A stretch of 64,000 bases of DNA from Burkholderia sp. BCC0506. GTDB taxonomy: Bacteria > Pseudomonadota > Gammaproteobacteria > Burkholderiales > Burkholderiaceae. The stretch spans positions 124,001-188,000 of the forward strand of contig NZ_CADFEN010000002.1 in assembly GCF_902833145.1 (NCBI RefSeq), in the 5' to 3' direction. The translations under genes were made by a program, and so were the position numbers. Positions within the stretch are counted from its first letter, which is position 1. The number at the start of each line of letters is the position of its first letter. Shown one piece after another: positions 54,942 to 63,010 of this stretch. The notes under the pieces were generated by a model. It saw only the letters and a list, made by a program, of their open reading frames with translations, was not told the DNA's origin and made no database searches.

Positions 54942-56362
54942 AGCGCATTTTCCTGCTCGCCGCGCTTTTGTGGGTAACCGCCGCCGACGCGGAGACGTTG
55001 GACGTGTTTCGCACCGGCGACGACGTGCCGGCCAGTCCATCCGCGCCGATGGTGCGCGACGCATCATGCCGGCCGACGCCGGACGATCGCCCGCTCGAAC
55101 TCGACGACGCGATCCTGGAAGCGATCTGCGCTCACCCGAGTGCGCGTCGGGCATGGGCGGACGCGCGCGCGCAAGCCGCGGCCGTCGGCATCGCGGAGGC
55201 CGCCTACTTGCCGACGCTGAATGCGACAGCCGGCATTCAGCGCAATACGCTGTCGACGACTTACGACTACAGTGCGATCGGTCTCGGCTCGCAAAGTCAG
55301 TCGCAGAATTCGAGCAGCAAGTACGGCATGCTCAACCTGAGCTGGGTGCTGTTCGATTTCGGCAAGCGCAGTGCGGGCTTGCGTCAGGCGCGCGCGCTGC
55401 TCGCGGCGGCCAACGCGGAGCATGGCGGCGCGCTGCAGACGGTGTTCTTCGACGCCGCGCAGGCGTACTACGCGATGCATAGCGCCCAGGCTTCCGTCGA
55501 TGCGGCGAAGCAGGCGGAACGCATCGCGCGCGATAGTCTTGCCGCGGCAAGCGCGAAGCATGCCGCAGGCGCCGGTACGCTGAGCGATCAGTTGCAGGCG
55601 CAAACGCTGTATAGCCGTGCCGTGCTGGATCGCGTCGGCGCCGAAGGCGACCTGCGCGCGGCAACCGGCGTGCTCGCGGTTGCGATGGGGCGGGAGGCGA
55701 ACATGCCGGTGCGGATCGCCGCGGAAAAACCTGTCCCGAACGATGCGGCCATCACGCAAGGCGTCGATCAACTGATCACGGAAGCGGCAGCCCGCAATCC
55801 GAGGCTTTTGGCGGCACGGGCGAAACTCGACGCGGCGCGCGCGAATGTCGATGCGGCACGCGCACAGCGCCGGCCGACGGTTTCTCTGCTCGGCAGCTAT
55901 ACGCGCAACAATCCGTCGTACCAGCAGCAGCCTGAATCGTTTCCGATCACGCACAGCCATGGCAGCACGATCGGCGTCCAGGTGACCATTCCGTTGTTCG
56001 AGGGTTTCGCGTCCGGCTACCGGGTCGAACAGGCGCAGGCGCAAGCCGACGCGCAGGAGGCGGCGCTGCGCGACACCGAGCTTCAGGTGTCGCTCGACGT
56101 GTGGAAGTGCTATCAATCGCTGCTGGCCGACACGTCGAATCTGCAGACTTCCAGTGCACTGCTGAGCGACGCGCAGCGCTCGCTCGAGATCGCACGCGGG
56201 CGTTACAAGGAAGGCGTTGGCAGCTTCACGGAGTTGCTGAATGCGCAAACCGCGTTCGTCGATGCGCAAAAACAGCGCGTGCTTGCCGTTTCGAAATGGC
56301 ACACCGAGCGACTCAAGCTTGCGGCCAGTCTCGGAAAGCTGGGGATATGGGCCGAGCAATAG
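54938..56362 (+). CDS. TolC-like outer-membrane efflux protein
   Basis: 474 residues. The signal peptide ends near AADA-ET. Two TolC-type repeats follow: LDDAILEAICAHPSARRAWA with the LSWVLFDFGKR motif, and NPRLLAARAKLDAARANVDA with VTIPLFEGFASGYRVEQAQA. It forms the trimeric channel-tunnel of the microcin type I exporter. Translational coupling to the transporter supports a dedicated role. Confidence 0.92.
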   Translation: MKRIFLLAALLWVTAADAETLDVFRTGDDVPASPSAPMVRDASCRPTPDDRPLELDDAILEAICAHPSARRAWADARAQAAAVGIAEAAYLPTLNATAGIQRNTLSTTYDYSAIGLGSQSQSQNSSSKYGMLNLSWVLFDFGKRSAGLRQARALLAAANAEHGGALQTVFFDAAQAYYAMHSAQASVDAAKQAERIARDSLAAASAKHAAGAGTLSDQLQAQTLYSRAVLDRVGAEGDLRAATGVLAVAMGREANMPVRIAAEKPVPNDAAITQGVDQLITEAAARNPRLLAARAKLDAARANVDAARAQRRPTVSLLGSYTRNNPSYQQQPESFPITHSHGSTIGVQVTIPLFEGFASGYRVEQAQAQADAQEAALRDTELQVSLDVWKCYQSLLADTSNLQTSSALLSDAQRSLEIARGRYKEGVGSFTELLNAQTAFVDAQKQRVLAVSKWHTERLKLAASLGKLGIWAEQ

Positions 56363-56385
56363 CGTGACTGGATCGTTTTCGCTCA

Positions 56386-56568
56386 TGCCACGACGCCTTC
56401 CTTTCACCGGTCGCGCCGCATACGCATACGGCGTGACGGCTTCCGTCTCCTGGCCGATGCGCACGCCGTCGCGCGAGTCGAACACGATCGCGCTGACGCC
56501 TTCGACGAGGCCTGTCGGGGAAGTGTTCGTGTACAGGCCGGTCGCGCTCGACGCGCCGATGTAACCCG
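56386..56568 (-). pseudogene. Coding remnant of an unrecognised protein
   Basis: The minus strand reads GYIGASSATGLYTNTSPTG, then SAIVFDSRDGVRIGQETEAV and PYAYAARPVKGRRRGMSEN, with strongly GC3-biased codons. There is no start, and the frame runs into the antisense of the TolC-like gene. It looks like the C-terminal end of a real protein cut off beside the tlpA-like gene. I do not know the family. Confidence 0.4.
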
Positions 56569-56598
56569 GCGTCGCCGCTTCCCGTCGGCCGCCGGCCG

Positions 56599-57408
56599 TT
56601 ACTGGCCGAAGCGCTGTGTCACGGCGTCCTTCAGCCGCGCGGCGCTCAGCTCGCCCATGTGCGATTCGACGAGTTCGCCTTTCGCGTTGAAGAACAACGT
56701 GGTCGGCAGCCCGCGCGAACCATACGCGTGCATCGCGTGCAGCGACGGATCGAGCAGCACGTGATCGAAGCGCAGGCCCTGCTGTTCGAGGAACGCGCGC
56801 ACGGCTTGCGCATTCTCGCCCTGGTTGAGCATCAGCACCGTGATGCCCGGATGGTCGCGCTGCGCCTGCTCGAGGATCGGCATCTCGCGGCGGCACGGCG
56901 CGCACCACGTCGCCCACAGGTTCACGATGACGGGCTTGCCGACGAAGCCCGCCGGCAACACGGGCGTCGCATCGAGCGCCTGGAGCGGCATCGCGGCAAG
57001 CGGCGGCGCGCCACGCTGCAACGTCGCCAACGTGCCTTGCGCGATACCCCACGCACCGAGGCCCGCGACGATACCGGCCAGCACCGGCCGACGCAGCGCG
57101 GGCAAACGGCGCAAGCGCCAGCCGGCGAACGCCAGCGCGGCCGCGATACCGATGCGCGCATCGAAGCCGCCATCGCCGAGCGCGACGATCGCGCGCGGCG
57201 ACGCCGCATAGTCGGGCCACCATTGCGCGACATAGCCGACCCGTGCGGCAATCAATCCGAACAGCAGCACGTCGAGGATCAGGCTCGACGCGCTCTTGTG
57301 ATGCCCGTCCGGCGGACGGCGCTGGATGAAGCGCGCGACGAGCCACGCCAGCAGCGCGGCGACGGCTACCGCGACGACGCGGATCGAGAAGGGACCGATG
57401 CTCAGCAT
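56599..57408 (-). CDS. TlpA-like thiol-disulfide reductase with membrane domain
   Basis: 269 residues. An N-terminal part of about three or four hydrophobic segments (roughly 5-25, 42-64, 85-97 and 108-125) resembles the prolipoprotein-transferase-like domain often fused to TlpA. A periplasmic thioredoxin fold follows, with VNLWATWCAPCRREMP (Cys169, Cys172) and the cis-Pro in SRGLPTTLF. It likely keeps periplasmic cysteines reduced. ATG 57408 is chosen: the longer frame to 57858 runs through intergenic repeats. Confidence 0.85.
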   Translation of the reverse strand: MLSIGPFSIRVVAVAVAALLAWLVARFIQRRPPDGHHKSASSLILDVLLFGLIAARVGYVAQWWPDYAASPRAIVALGDGGFDARIGIAAALAFAGWRLRRLPALRRPVLAGIVAGLGAWGIAQGTLATLQRGAPPLAAMPLQALDATPVLPAGFVGKPVIVNLWATWCAPCRREMPILEQAQRDHPGITVLMLNQGENAQAVRAFLEQQGLRFDHVLLDPSLHAMHAYGSRGLPTTLFFNAKGELVESHMGELSAARLKDAVTQRFGQ

Positions 57409-57611
57409 GAGATTGGCGGAATGGATTGTGATCGAGCGGGGCAGGAGAGTGAATGGTCCGCCGCGGCGATCGGGCCGTCGACGGTCGTGCGGCGTTTCGA
57501 CCGGTTGCCGCGTATGGGGGTTCCCGCCGGGAACGTAACGGCGTGTTGCGGATCGCGACAGGCGCACGGGCAACCCAGGCGCGCGTGATGTTCGCGCCAG
57601 CGGGCAGCGAA

Positions 57612-57625
57612 TCAGACCGGTCTGA
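57612..57625. promoter_or_regulatory. RcsB-like palindromic box
   Basis: TCAGACCGGTCTGA, perfect (16 bp with A/T flanks). It is followed about 100 bp later by a plus-strand terminator but no recognised gene, so a small RNA or a 28-codon ORF starting at 57623 are candidates. Confidence 0.5.
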
Positions 57626-57711
57626 TGGTCAGCGGCATCCCGTTCATCAACAATATGCAGGCCGGTCTGGTGTGGTGTCCGCCGGTATCCCGTCCAGGGA
57701 TCTCTCCTTGA

Positions 57712-57742
57712 CGGCCGCTCCGCTCGCGAGCGGCCGCTTTTT
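57712..57742 (+). terminator. Rho-independent terminator
   Basis: CGGCCGCT and AGCGGCCG around a 9-nt loop, followed by CTTTTTA on the plus strand. Both flanking genes are on the minus strand, so it must serve a transcript starting within 57409-57711. Confidence 0.75.
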
Positions 57743-57761
57743 ATCGTCATGCGTGCGCGCG

Positions 57762-57861
57762 TGAATGCCTTGTGGCGGTCGGTGGGCGCGGCCGCGCTCC
57801 GATGCATATCGGCCGGTTTAACGGAATAGGAACGCTGCCAGATGCGAGCACAGGGCATTCA
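57762..57861. repeat. Dispersed intergenic repeat, copy 2
   Basis: A 100-bp unit bounded by TGAATGCC and GGCATTCA, sharing both ends with the copy at 6122-6216. The central part differs and contains CGATGCATATCGGCCGG. Confidence 0.6.
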
Positions 57862-57946
57862 CTCGCGTGCAACATGAATGACGCGGTAGACGGCGCTGTC
57901 GCGTCGTGCGCTCGCCGTTCGTTTGATTCGCTCGCGAGGTGCTTCG

Positions 57947-58948
57947 TTACCGCACGTTGTCCGCCCCCGCTTCGCCGAGCCGATAGGCGGTAAAGAACTC
58001 GTACCACGGCGAGCCTTGCGCGACCGGCACGCCGAGCGCAGCCGTGCGCCGTTTCAGCGCGCCGAATACATCGTTGATGAGCGCGTTCAGCGTTGGGTCG
58101 CGGAATGGAACCGGTTGCGTCCGCCCGGCGGCGAATGCGCCGTACGCGATGGCCAGCAGACGTGCGCGGTCATCGGTGTCCGCGATGGCCTTGACGATCG
58201 TTTCGACGAAGCGCGGCCGGTCTTCCTCGCGCGCGGCGGACAGGCACAGGAACACGATGGCCGACAGTTCATGCCGGTCTTTCGTTCGCAGCAGCGCAGG
58301 CAGCCGTGCAACGATGCGTTCCGCCGGTTCCTCGCGCAGCGCGTCGCCGAAGTCGAGCACGGCGGTCATCGGGTTCGTGTCGGTATTCAGCCGGTCGAGC
58401 GCTGGCTGTGAGGAGGACGCGCCATCGGGTATCGAAGGCGGCGCGGCTCGCAACGCATCGGCCACCTGCTGCGCCCATTCCGGAAAGATCATCCGCACGT
58501 TGCCGAACTGCTCGCCGCCTTCCGCGGCCGGATTCCATCGATAGACGATCGTGCCGCCGCGAATGAACGGCGAATACAGGTGCTCGGGCGTTTGAGGCAA
58601 CGGCCGCCGGTTGATCGGCACCCACGTGAGCGTGAGCCAGTCGTAGCGGCCCGTTGCGGGCACGGTGGGGCTCGAGCTCGCGACGACTTGCCACGTACCG
58701 CGATTCGCATAGCGGCGGCGCGCGTCGGGTACCGGGACGGTCCGGCCTTTCGCGGTGTCGAAATACGTATCGCCCGTGACGCTCTTGCCGCTGTCGGCGG
58801 CCGGCGTGAGGGTCGAGATGACCCACGACGCGCCGTCGGCCGAGCGGTAGTCGGACAGCTTCAGCGTCGCCACGTCGTGCACCATGCGCGTTTCCGCCGC
58901 GACGGGGCTGGGCTGGGCATCGGCGAGCGCGGCGAAGATACCTGGCAT
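57947..58948 (-). CDS. Hypothetical protein, unknown function
   Basis: 333 residues with normal codon bias. AGGAAAG lies just before ATG 58948 (MPGIFAALADAQPSP). No signal peptide or transmembrane helix is evident. The N-terminal half is beta-rich (VHDVATLKLSDYRSADGASW, then WLTLTWVPINRRPLP), and the C-terminal half is helical with repeated Arg/Asp (LREEPAERIVARLPALLRTK). I recognise no family. It is divergent from the truncated methyltransferase. Confidence 0.8.
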   Translation of the reverse strand: MPGIFAALADAQPSPVAAETRMVHDVATLKLSDYRSADGASWVISTLTPAADSGKSVTGDTYFDTAKGRTVPVPDARRRYANRGTWQVVASSSPTVPATGRYDWLTLTWVPINRRPLPQTPEHLYSPFIRGGTIVYRWNPAAEGGEQFGNVRMIFPEWAQQVADALRAAPPSIPDGASSSQPALDRLNTDTNPMTAVLDFGDALREEPAERIVARLPALLRTKDRHELSAIVFLCLSAAREEDRPRFVETIVKAIADTDDRARLLAIAYGAFAAGRTQPVPFRDPTLNALINDVFGALKRRTAALGVPVAQGSPWYEFFTAYRLGEAGADNVR

Positions 58949-59141
58949 GAGCTTTCCTCGGATTCGGGTGCGCATCGCCGAACGAGGCGATGCGCAGTGG
59001 CACGGGTGGCTGTGTCGTAACTGTAGAACGTCGCGACCGGAAACGGAAACTGGCCAAACGGGGTAGTCGGTACACGCCGCTCGCCGCTTCGGCTTACCAT
59101 GCGCATCCTGAGCCAACGACGCATACCGGGCGGGAGTACGC

Positions 59142-59459
59142 ATGACCGACACGAAAGCCATGACCGACCACTGGACGCGGGTGGCCGACCAATGGATCGG
59201 CTGGGCCGGCAAGCCGGGCCACGATGCGTTCTGGAAATATCGCGCGGGGCTCGCGGCCTGCATCGGTCGCGGCACCGGCGTCGCGCTGGAGATCGGCTGC
59301 GGCGAGGGCCGCGTGAGCCGCGAGCTGAAGGCGCTCGGCTACGACGTGACCGCGAGCGACGCGGTGCCCGCGATGCTCCACGCCGCGCGTCACGCGGATT
59401 CCGCGCATCGCTATCGGCTGGCCGATGCAGCCGCGCTGCCGTTCGACGCGGCCAGCTGA
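59142..59459 (+). pseudogene. Truncated SAM-dependent methyltransferase
   Basis: 105 residues: HWTRVADQWIGWAGKPGHD, then motif I ALEIGCGEGRVSRELKALGY and DVTASDAVPAML, and the start of motif IV (ALPFDAAS), where it stops. Class I enzymes of this type need another 100-150 residues for substrate binding. The break coincides with the 3' end of hipA, suggesting that the hipBA module replaced the rest. Confidence 0.8.
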
Positions 59460-59496
59460 GTGCGGCCGGGGCTTGGCGGATTGAATTGAGCGGACG

Positions 59497-60840
59497 TCAG
59501 TGTTTCTTGTCGTGGTTTGCCAGCAATTCCGAGCGGCCAATGATCGCTTTCTTGTTATCGGCCTGATCGGCGTCTGAAAAACCGGCGGCCTCAATGACTG
59601 GCGTGAGCGCTTTGAGTGCGACCTGCGGTTTGGCGCTGCGGAGCGATCCCATTCCTGCGTTCCATGCGTGCAGCATCTGCTTGGCGATCCAATGCCATCG
59701 CGTCTCGTTTTTTGCTGCTTCGACGATATCTTTTCCCGTCGATACGGCGGAGTCGCACAGTGCTTCGACCATCTCACGGTATTGCTTCGGCGGGATGCCC
59801 AGACGCGTGTTGAAAAAACGTTCCAGCGTCTTCCCGGGAGCCCACGTTTTTCGGCCGTCGATGCTCAGCCCCGGCGGATTGTTTGCAAAGCGCGGATAAG
59901 CCTCCGTGGTGACAATGTCATAGGCGGGCGTGTAGACGACGTCGCCGATGTTCGAGTAGACGAGCGCGATGTTCTTCGCGTGACAGTCCGCGTTGCGCAC
60001 GACATAGTTGGTGATGAGTTGCCAACCGAGTTGCTCGGCCTCTCGCCGCCAATTGGCAGGACCGATGTAGGGCTTGGTTGCGTTGAGAACCTGTTCGGTC
60101 GACGGACGGTACTTCTCATGCGGCGGCAAGCCAAGCAGGCTGCAAGCGTCTTCCAGGCCAAACGCCGGTTTGCCTTGGTCGTCGATGTCGAACCGATCAA
60201 CGACGAGGACACGGCCGTCGTCCGACATCGTGGTCTTTGCAACTCGCGCGATGCCGAGCCTTGCCAGCACCTGCATCGAGTAATGCTCGTTGAAACCGAG
60301 ATAGGGTGTTTGCTCGTCGGACCCCTTGATGATGTGTCGGCTCGTGCGTAGTGTTTGCTTGCCCGGCGTTGCCTGAACTGACGGGGACTCCGGCGCGAGG
60401 AATTTGGGGACGGCGCCAGAAATTGCCGCGCGCGCGTAGTACCGAACAAGGTCCGCGAAGCGGGCGGTCGTTATGTCTTCGTGCAGCAAGCTTTTCAGGT
60501 CGAGCGGATCGAGTTCGCCGCCTGGCGTACCGCCTTCGGGTGTGACGGTGACACGGCCGATTCCGGAGCCGCCGATGATGGCCAGGAGCGAAAGATCGGT
60601 TCCGTCGAGATAAGGCCCGAACTCCTCGCGGATCACTTGAAAGAGAAATCCTTCCGGCAGGTTCTGCCGGAAGAAGGGATGCAGGTCGCGAGGCCAAATC
60701 CAGGCATCATCGCGAACGGGCATGGTCAAACTGGCAAAATCGGCGTCGAGGGCGTCTGCGGTGTAGCGCAATGCATAGTCGTCCGCCTGGCGATAGAGAT
60801 GAGCAACGAGTTTGCCCTTGACGTACACGTGAAGCCGCAT
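59497..60840 (-). CDS. hipA: HipA-family serine/threonine kinase toxin
   Basis: 447 residues. The HipA N-domain (VYVKGKLVAHLYRQADDYAL) is followed by the kinase core with ATP-binding SRHIIKGSDEQTPYLGFNEH, catalytic-loop VVRNADCHAKNIALVYSN and Mg-binding YTPAYDIVTTEAY. In E. coli HipA phosphorylates glutamyl-tRNA synthetase and causes persistence; the target of this divergent version is unknown. ATG 60840 lies 3 bp after the hipB stop. Confidence 0.92.
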   Translation of the reverse strand: MRLHVYVKGKLVAHLYRQADDYALRYTADALDADFASLTMPVRDDAWIWPRDLHPFFRQNLPEGFLFQVIREEFGPYLDGTDLSLLAIIGGSGIGRVTVTPEGGTPGGELDPLDLKSLLHEDITTARFADLVRYYARAAISGAVPKFLAPESPSVQATPGKQTLRTSRHIIKGSDEQTPYLGFNEHYSMQVLARLGIARVAKTTMSDDGRVLVVDRFDIDDQGKPAFGLEDACSLLGLPPHEKYRPSTEQVLNATKPYIGPANWRREAEQLGWQLITNYVVRNADCHAKNIALVYSNIGDVVYTPAYDIVTTEAYPRFANNPPGLSIDGRKTWAPGKTLERFFNTRLGIPPKQYREMVEALCDSAVSTGKDIVEAAKNETRWHWIAKQMLHAWNAGMGSLRSAKPQVALKALTPVIEAAGFSDADQADNKKAIIGRSELLANHDKKH

Positions 60841-60842
60841 GA

Positions 60843-61106
60843 TCACGCGTCTCCCATCGTGCGCTGTTCGGCCAGCACGTCGTCCAGCGTGCGACTGTGT
60901 CCGCGCTTTACGACGCGCAGGTCGTAGCCGGCAGCTTCGAGAAGACGAACGAGCGCTGATACGCTCATGTCGCCTCGCGCGAGCGTCTCCATGCGTGCAA
61001 GCGTCGTACGTGCGACACCGGCGTGCTCGGCTAGTTCTTTCTGTGAAAGTCCCGCGGAATGGCGAACCTCTCTCAGCATTTCTCCTACATCTGCCAATGT
61101 CGTCAT
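60843..61106 (-). CDS. hipB: HipB-family antitoxin and repressor
   Basis: 87 residues with a single HTH: LSQKELAEHAGVARTTLARM. The last part (RVVKRGHSRTLDDVLAEQRT) would contact HipA. ATG 61106 is chosen because the first operator copy abuts it. The gene precedes hipA, the usual order. Confidence 0.9.
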   Translation of the reverse strand: MTTLADVGEMLREVRHSAGLSQKELAEHAGVARTTLARMETLARGDMSVSALVRLLEAAGYDLRVVKRGHSRTLDDVLAEQRTMGDA

Positions 61107-61244
61107 TTGTAGCCCCTGGGCATCATAAATTGCCAAATTGACTAATATTGTAGCCCTCGTGCCACAAATTCGCATGTTGAAAATTGTGTCCTATGGGCTA
61201 CAAACCAGGGCCGACAGGCCGCTTTTGTGCCCTTTGGGCTACTG
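61107..61244. promoter_or_regulatory. Four-copy hipB operator array
   Basis: Four imperfect palindromes of the form TTGTRGCCC-NN-GGGCYACAA: 61107-61126, 61148-61167, 61184-61203 (TTGTGTCCTATGGGCTACAA) and 61225-61244. Start-to-start spacings are 41, 36 and 41 bp, placing sites on similar DNA faces. Four operators are also typical of the E. coli hipB promoter, though the sequence differs. Confidence 0.75.
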
Positions 61245-61327
61245 TGCGATGCCTCAACCAGCACCCTTTCACTCTGCTAGACTTTTCGGCCGTCTGTCGC
61301 CATCCGGCCGCGCCGGTTTTTCGCGCC

Positions 61328-62992
61328 ATGAACGAACACCACGCACCGAATCCGATCACCGAGGTGCTGCGCGCCTACTGGAAGGCCGATCGCTGGATGT
61401 TGCTGACGGTCGCGGCCGTCGTCGTCCTGTCGAGCGCCACCGCCGTTGCCGCGCCCTACCTGTTCTCGCGTCTGATCGACGCGCTGTCGCATCGCGGCGC
61501 GCTGCCCGCGCTCATGGCGGGTTTCGTGCTCTACGCGGTGTTGCTGGGCCTGTCCAGCGCGCTGCAACGCGTCGTGCAGTACCTGGCTTTCATGACTTCC
61601 GGGAATTTGGGATTCATCACCAGCACGCGCTTTTTCGAGCGCATCCTGAAGAAGACCACGGCGTTCTTCGTCGAGCACAATCCGGCGGAAATCCAGAGCG
61701 CGAATACGCGCGGCAGCCGCGCGCTGTCGGTGCTGGTGCAGCTTGCGCTGATGGATTTGATCCCCGGCACGCTGCAGATCGTCTTCACGCTCGTCACGCT
61801 CGGCGCACTGATCAACCTCGAAGTGGCGGCCATCACCGCGGCCTATGGCGCGATCGCGGTGACGATCGCGATCGTTTCGGCCCGGCGCTCGCGGGTGTAC
61901 CTCGATCGCGCGATTGAGGCCGGGCAGGAGAATGCGCGGTTCGTCGGCGGCGCGATCAACGCGATGGAAACGCTCCGGCATTTCGGCAGCCACCGCTGGA
62001 TGAGCGAGCGTTTCGCGGACAAGGCGCGCGCCGAGCGCGACAACTGGCGCGCCTACGTGATGCAGCATGTAGGCTTCCTTGCGCTGCTGGGGCTCGGCCT
62101 CGCGATTCAGTTCTCGGTGACGTTCTGGCTGCTGCTGCCGCGTCATGCTGCCGGCGCGCTGTCGCTCGGCGACCTCGTGCTGTTCAACACGCTGCTGCTG
62201 CAACTGAACCTGCCGTTCGACATGCTCGCGCGCTCGATCGACGAGAGTGTGCGCTCGCGCGCGGCGCTCGTGCCGTTCACTGCGCTGTGGACGGCGCCCG
62301 AGGAGCGGCAGGTGTCGCACGCGTCGGCGTTCGTGCCGCGCGAAGGGCGCATCGTGTTCGAGCGCGTCGGCTATGCGTACGGCAACGGACGCGGCGTGCG
62401 CGACATCGACTTCGTGGCCGAGCGCGGCGGCATCACGTTCATCGTCGGCGAAACCGGCGCGGGGAAGTCGACCGTCTTCAAGCTCGTGCTGAAATCGATC
62501 GAGCCGGCCGACGGACGCATTCTGGTCGACGGCATCGATCTCGCGACGATCGACCGCGCCGACTGGTACGGCGCGGTGGCCGTCGTGCCGCAGGACGTCG
62601 TGCTGCTGAACGAAAGCCTGGAGGACAACATCCTGCTCGGCCGCCCGCGCGATGCGCAGCGCCTGCGCGACGCGGCCGCGAAGGCCACGATCCTGCCGTT
62701 CATCGACGGCTTGCCGGACGGGTTCCGCACGACGGTCGGCGAGCGCGGACTCAAACTGTCTGGCGGCGAGCGTCAGCGTATCGCGATCGCCCGCGCGCTG
62801 TACGGCAATCCGACCGTGCTGTTTCTCGACGAGGCGAGTTCCGCGCTCGACGAAGCCACCGAGCGCGACATCATGGAGCACGTGCGGCTGCTGGCCCGCG
62901 ACGTCACGGTGATCGCGATCACGCACCGGCGCTCGGTCATCGTGCCGACCGACAAGGTCGTGCGGCTCGGCCAGGCACGCCTGCCGGCCTGA
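61328..62992 (+). CDS. ABC exporter, half-transporter of the ATM1/HMT1-like type
   Basis: 554 residues. A six-helix transmembrane domain (about 20-300; RRVVQYLAF-type loops, NTLLLQLNLPFDMLARSIDE near its end) is followed by an ATPase with Walker A VGETGAGKST (about 373), signature LSGGERQR (about 477) and Walker B VLFLDEASSALDE. TMD segments recall mitochondrial Atm1 and related exporters of glutathione-type compounds; the substrate is not certain. ATG 61328 is used. Its promoter shares the spacer with the hipB operators. Confidence 0.88.
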   Translation: MNEHHAPNPITEVLRAYWKADRWMLLTVAAVVVLSSATAVAAPYLFSRLIDALSHRGALPALMAGFVLYAVLLGLSSALQRVVQYLAFMTSGNLGFITSTRFFERILKKTTAFFVEHNPAEIQSANTRGSRALSVLVQLALMDLIPGTLQIVFTLVTLGALINLEVAAITAAYGAIAVTIAIVSARRSRVYLDRAIEAGQENARFVGGAINAMETLRHFGSHRWMSERFADKARAERDNWRAYVMQHVGFLALLGLGLAIQFSVTFWLLLPRHAAGALSLGDLVLFNTLLLQLNLPFDMLARSIDESVRSRAALVPFTALWTAPEERQVSHASAFVPREGRIVFERVGYAYGNGRGVRDIDFVAERGGITFIVGETGAGKSTVFKLVLKSIEPADGRILVDGIDLATIDRADWYGAVAVVPQDVVLLNESLEDNILLGRPRDAQRLRDAAAKATILPFIDGLPDGFRTTVGERGLKLSGGERQRIAIARALYGNPTVLFLDEASSALDEATERDIMEHVRLLARDVTVIAITHRRSVIVPTDKVVRLGQARLPA

Positions 62993-63010
62993 TGCCGGTA
63001 CCTGGGCGGC

